Positions 61,001 through 64,000 of a DNA stretch of 64,000 nucleotides are shown here, piece after piece. The translations under genes and the position numbers were made by a program. Where the stretch lies: positions 20,375,358-20,439,357 of the forward strand of contig SFZH01000008.1 of the NCBI GenBank assembly GCA_021234535.1. The letters run 5' to 3'. The notes under the pieces are model-generated. The model was given only the letters and a program-made list of their open reading frames with translations, was not told where the DNA came from and searched no databases. Source of the stretch: Stichopus chloronotus (lineage: Eukaryota; Echinodermata; Holothuroidea; Aspidochirotida; Stichopodidae). The first letter of the stretch is position 1. The number at the start of each line of letters is the position of its first letter.

Positions 61001-61994
61001 CTAGAAAATGCTTCTTAAATGTACCTAAGTTCATTAAAGTAACATCACTTGCTGTATCAACAACAACTGAAATACATACATTGTTAATCAACACATCACA
61101 AGTAACATTAGGTCTATGTCTAGCATTTACATGGTAAACATTTTCAGTTTGTAGTACTTGCGGTTGTTGCGGCGTAGTGGTAGTAGCAGAAGGTGAAGGA
61201 AGGGCAGCAGCGGTAGTAGGAATGAGATGAGAAGAAGCAGTAGTATCTGAAGTAGACGCAACTGAACGTACCTTATTACGGCCTAAGCACATTTTCTCAA
61301 AATGTCCTTTCTTCTTACAAGTTCTGCATGTAGCGTGAACAGCCTTACACTCCATAGAATTTGCAAGGTGCTTTTTGGATCCGCAGCGATAGCATTTCGT
61401 AGAATTGCGTGTCTTGCTGTCGCGGACTTGTGAAGTAGAAAACGGACTTGGCTTCGATGACATCGACCGCGCTTCACGTTGTGCTTGTTCGAAGTTCCTT
61501 GAGACTTCCAAAGCTTTCGACAGGGTCAACTTTGGCTCAAGAAGAAGTCGTTCTCGTAGTTTGGGGGAAGTGATCTTCTCGACGAGCTGGTCTCGTAACA
61601 TCTCATCCAGAAATGTGTCAAATTCACACGTGGACGCAAGTTCCCGCAATGATGAAATATAGACGTCAATCGATTCACCTGGCAACTGCGCTCGTTGTCG
61701 AAACCTGTAGCGCTCGGCAACCACGTGGACGGTTGGCAGAAAATGCTCCTCCAACGTCTTGACGGCCTTCTTGTAAACGTCTAGACCTGACGTGGAACAT
61801 ACAGGCAAGGTGTAGAAAATCCTCTGGCCCTCTGTACCCAGGCAGTGAAGTAAAATAGCTTTCTTGCGAGCCGCACTCGCGTCAAAAGCAGCAGCAACAA
61901 GGTAGTTCTCAAAGAGACGGTACCATTGTGTCCACGGGCGTGAAGGTTCTCCAGGAGAAGGTAAAAACTGGGGCGGAGGCAATAACCCAGACAT
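58023..61994 (-). CDS. Gag-Pol polyprotein of the LTR retrotransposon (1,323 aa, intact)
   Basis: Copies and inserts the element: Gag packages RNA, Pol supplies the enzymes. Gag fills about 1-240 and ends in two zinc knuckles at about 201-236 (CYRCGSKKH..., CRTCKKKGHFEKMC). The aspartic protease candidate has DTAS at 313-316 where D(S/T)GA is usual. RT spans about 450-640 with KLDLKSAYHQ and the active site FIDD at 598-601. RNase H has Asp745, Glu784/786 and Asp811. Integrase has a HEGH...CAIC zinc site at about 966-1002 and a DD35E triad Asp1032, Asp1091, Glu1127. Gag and Pol share one frame, so no frameshift or stop readthrough separates them. No frame-breaking change is seen, so it may be active. 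The start at 61994 is the first ATG after the short leader. Confidence 0.97.
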   Translation of the reverse strand: MSGLLPPPQFLPSPGEPSRPWTQWYRLFENYLVAAAFDASAARKKAILLHCLGTEGQRIFYTLPVCSTSGLDVYKKAVKTLEEHFLPTVHVVAERYRFRQRAQLPGESIDVYISSLRELASTCEFDTFLDEMLRDQLVEKITSPKLRERLLLEPKLTLSKALEVSRNFEQAQREARSMSSKPSPFSTSQVRDSKTRNSTKCYRCGSKKHLANSMECKAVHATCRTCKKKGHFEKMCLGRNKVRSVASTSDTTASSHLIPTTAAALPSPSATTTTPQQPQVLQTENVYHVNARHRPNVTCDVLINNVCISVVVDTASDVTLMNLGTFKKHFLDETLKPCESSVKSYTNTEIAVVGYFDAKISFQGRCANIVIHVVREGTTLIGKDAIQLLNLQIDGASLSCYSNTEVESPSTPSSNVPSEFPSLFSNNLGLIKGYQHRIKLKSESRPVQQKLRPLPFSAREKVSQELARLEREGVIEKAPDATEWVSPIVVAYKKSGNVRICVDLRKVNENVVVDKHPLPNIDEMFHELRGSKYFSKLDLKSAYHQLDLHPESRDITTFITHEGLYRYKRVCFGLASAPACFQKVMSRILTGIKGVMCFIDDIIVYGSTPEEHATTLRNVLSRLQESGMTLNEKCVFNVQSIQVLGHVIDHAGLHPNPDLVAAIRDARIPTSREQVRSFLGLAGYYAKFVPNFATKVQPIRDLQTAHEFAWNAEADAAFKELKYTISNSAALSLFDPNLDVIVTTDASGYGIGATMTQLIQSQEKLVACISRKLTEAEKKYSTGEREALACVWAIERWHTYLWGRKFTLRTDHQALVTLLATSGTGHRPMRIARWGARLLHYNFAVEYKPGDQNKVSDALSRLPLNDHNIHSSTDHDDIYAVCEILLKDMCLTKSSLQQATKSDPVLTEVVKFLSSSWPISAKGLADDLLPFYRVRDSLSMHDNIIFKEERVVIPFTFISKIVNFAHEGHQGIVRTKQRLRQLYWWPKMDDTVMQMVKDCAICQNHDKSARVRTGPMQPVPLPTSGWKKLAIDIVGPDNTAPRDCRFAITVIDYYSKWPEVAFAGNVTASTVIDTLTTIFSREGFPEEIVTDNGPQFTCNDFKMYLQERNIKHRFSAIYHPQGNSEIERFNRVLNDSVQTTKLTGRDIKLSTREFLAIYRSTPHATTGVEPSILLHGRHLRTKLDITGVTKDPSPAPLHELRLRVQRKQAESKEYFDKRKGVQYREFTKGEWVRIKKPGNVQKGYSKFSEPIQISRKIAQNTYETVDGKQWNVERLAKYTGPPPAENELTRRNNEAIDFTTDTTNRPQRQRRMPLWGKDYVFYG

Positions 61995-62067
61995 CGTAGG
62001 AAAATAGAGTAAATACCGACCGTTGAAGAAGTAAATGCGAAAGATCCAAAATCTTCGTCGCCAAATT

Positions 62068-62327
62068 TATTGTGTTGTAGCAAGTAGCCGAGACAGGAAT
62101 AACACAATATACAGTAAAGCAAGTATAGTGAAGTGATGTTTATTGCTCTCTGTCTAAAACGCCTCTGAAGCAGGCTCTTTGTTCTTACATTCAACACAAG
62201 GTGCTGTACCTACATGACTCATTACAATTACTCATATTTCTCAGAAAAGGCATGTATCAGAGAAGAGGTTAGAAAACCGGATATAACAGTTAACGGTTAA
62301 CAAAGAGTTACTTTATAAAACACAACA
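62068..62327 (-). repeat. 5' LTR of the retrotransposon
   Basis: 260 bp, identical to the 3' LTR. It should hold the element's promoter for the minus-strand transcript. It is followed, minus sense, by AATT and the TGGCGACGAAG primer-site candidate, with a leader of only about 73 bp before the ATG. Confidence 0.95.
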
Positions 62328-62332
62328 AGTTT

Positions 62333-64000
62333 GCTGCATTCGGTTTTGGAAATTTATTTCATGAAAGTCAACATTTTATGAGTAAAAAGGTAATGAACGA
62401 TATTTTGTAGCTTTAAAACTGTTGATAGGATTGCAAATTTTGTGAATATACTAAATATCTGGTTGTATCATCCACCCCCTCCCCCTTCCCGAAACCTTTG
62501 GTAGTTGTGCGGTGTTGTACGATCTGAGTTATGAGACCATTTGGTATATGTTTTAGCCAAGGTTCGAAACAGTTTTCAAAGGATGCACAGTCAATACGAA
62601 TTTGGGGAAATAAGGCCATATAACTTGTCTTTATATTAGACCATGAAGCTAACCAGAATGCGTATTCGTTGTTCTGACTTACAAAAAGCATATTCATTGA
62701 CTTACTTGCGCGCATATTCATTGTTCTATAGCACTACAATACCAAATCCATAACATGATATAATGCATTTTGACAAATATTGAGACTCCTATCATTTAGC
62801 CATCACTACTATCTCTGACCATGATAACCAACCCTGTCAGGTATATATGGTATTATATACATGTCTTGATAGAAAAACGCAAAAACCTAACAACACAAAA
62901 CTATGGATCAGGTGCACTAGCACATCCTCACGATTTGTTTTGAAAGAATTCACGTATGTCTCGAGAGATGCATATCATACCTGATATACCCGAAAAGGTA
63001 GTTAGACTCAGAGACATGAGAAAAGGTTATTGTTACGAGTCTTTTGGCTTGTTATAATGCATTACATTTTGTTATGAGTTTGGTCTCTATTGAATATCAT
63101 GTGTGCACATCTAGTGTCTATTTTACTTGTTTACGTTTCATCACGTTCTACCGTATCTTTACAAGCGGGATACCGCTAGTAATCCTCACTGTCCACGTTC
63201 ACTTGTTCGCCATTAATTTTCATTTTGTGTCAGTATTAATACACTAGACCCGTGAGAGAACAGATAAGATTTCGACTTTCAAACATAATTCAATATATTT
63301 GGTATAATTATAACAGCAACACATATATACAAGATTTTGGTAGGTTGGTACTTTGAGAAACCAAAATCAACAAAGAAAAAATTTATATTCAATTTGACCT
63401 CTAATTAAGCCACCGACATAGTGACCGCATTTAAACAAATTGTATTTGTCTTAATTTGATTAGCGTATTAAAAGGTTAGCTCAGTATGTTTTAAGCTGTT
63501 TCTCTTTTCATTAATGTGTCATTTGGGCATCACAAAATTGTCTAGGTATGAGATTATCTTAACTTTTTACCAATAGAAATTGCATCGTTCTAACAGGATG
63601 TTTTCAAACATCCGAAGTTGATTACAATTGCCAGGCTAGGGAACAATTGCATTTGCTTTCAAATACATGATATTGTAGTGCGTCGTACCGACAGACACTC
63701 TACACCAGCCTGGATGGCCAATCTCCTCGAATAGAGCATTGAGGGGCTACACTACCACATTTGAACTTCTCTACCAAAAAAAGCTCTGGTTGCACAGGTT
63801 GCTAGCACACCCTTTATTATCTATGTCTTCATATTAGCTCTGTCGTTTAGTGGTATGGATAGAAGCAAATGTTTGCCAGGATCTTATTTATCACAAGCTT
63901 GTATATGTATACTAAAAACACAGTATCTTAATTACCTCCCCCCCCCCCCCTCATTTGTTTGTTTATTTTTCGTGTTCTGTTTTATTCATATTCTTGTTCA
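62333..64000. other. Right-edge intergenic DNA
   Basis: No gene recognised. A poly-C run lies near 63,939. The ORF at 63,044-63,247 has no family resemblance. Confidence 0.5.

Larger units (their letters stand above)
57635..62327 (-). mobile_element. Complete Ty3/gypsy-type LTR retrotransposon (4.69 kb)
   Basis: Two identical 260 bp LTRs (57635-57894 and 62068-62327) enclose a single Gag-Pol ORF on the minus strand. The target duplication AGTTT is at 57630-57634 and 62328-62332. The polypurine tract AGAGGGGGAAA (minus sense) touches the 3' LTR at 57895-57905. A primer-binding-site candidate beginning TGGCGACGAAG (minus sense) lies 4 bases inside the 5' LTR. Domain order PR-RT-RNaseH-IN is that of Ty3/gypsy. 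There is no env-like ORF. The Mag/SURL branch, common in echinoderms, is my guess from pol phrases. Identical LTRs and an uninterrupted ORF mean a very recent insertion. Confidence 0.97.

Noticed and set aside
1..64000. tRNA, rRNA or snRNA genes
   Set aside because: I looked for tRNA A/B-box and T-arm phrases and for rRNA-like stretches by eye and saw none; a tRNAscan/Infernal run would be needed to exclude them.

Overview
This 64 kb window comes from an animal nuclear genome. Its genes are broken by introns with GT-AG borders, it is AT-rich, and it holds retrotransposons and MITE-like repeats. The exon structures and proteins look like an invertebrate deuterostome. An echinoderm, possibly a sea cucumber, is my best guess, inferred from protein resemblance and repeat style rather than from a diagnostic sequence.

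Layout. (1) 1-16,478, minus strand: the 5' two thirds of PIK3R4/VPS15, the kinase-like, HEAT and WD40 scaffold of the class III PI3-kinase (VPS34) complexes. Eighteen coding exons (803 codons) are present, and the C-terminal linker and WD40 part lie beyond the left edge. (2) About 16.5-27.3 kb: the 5' region of PIK3R4, then a gene-poor head-to-head interval holding several fold-back elements and the 3' end of a CR1/L2-type LINE. (3) 27,346-46,867, plus strand: a complete TARDBP (TDP-43) gene with six coding exons and 421 residues. Its 12.6 kb second intron holds (4) a same-strand gene, 32.7-37.1 kb, for a BEN-domain protein, and also a decayed tyrosine-recombinase (DIRS/Ngaro-like) fragment. 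(5) 48.3-57.6 kb: intergenic DNA with TTAA-flanked MITEs. (6) 57,635-62,327, minus strand: a complete Ty3/gypsy-type LTR retrotransposon with identical 260 bp LTRs, a 5 bp target duplication, a polypurine tract, a primer-binding-site candidate and one uninterrupted 1,323-residue Gag-Pol ORF. (7) The right edge shows no gene.

The two main genes are unrelated in function: VPS15 acts in autophagy and endosome traffic, TDP-43 in nuclear RNA processing. The most interesting arrangement is the BEN gene inside TARDBP. The TARDBP exon 2 donor and the first recognisable BEN exon acceptor are in the same phase, so a TDP-43-BEN splice fusion is formally possible. The TARDBP 3'UTR also carries a strong G-quadruplex motif and UG-rich stretches, both known kinds of TDP-43 ligand, which suggests possible autoregulation.
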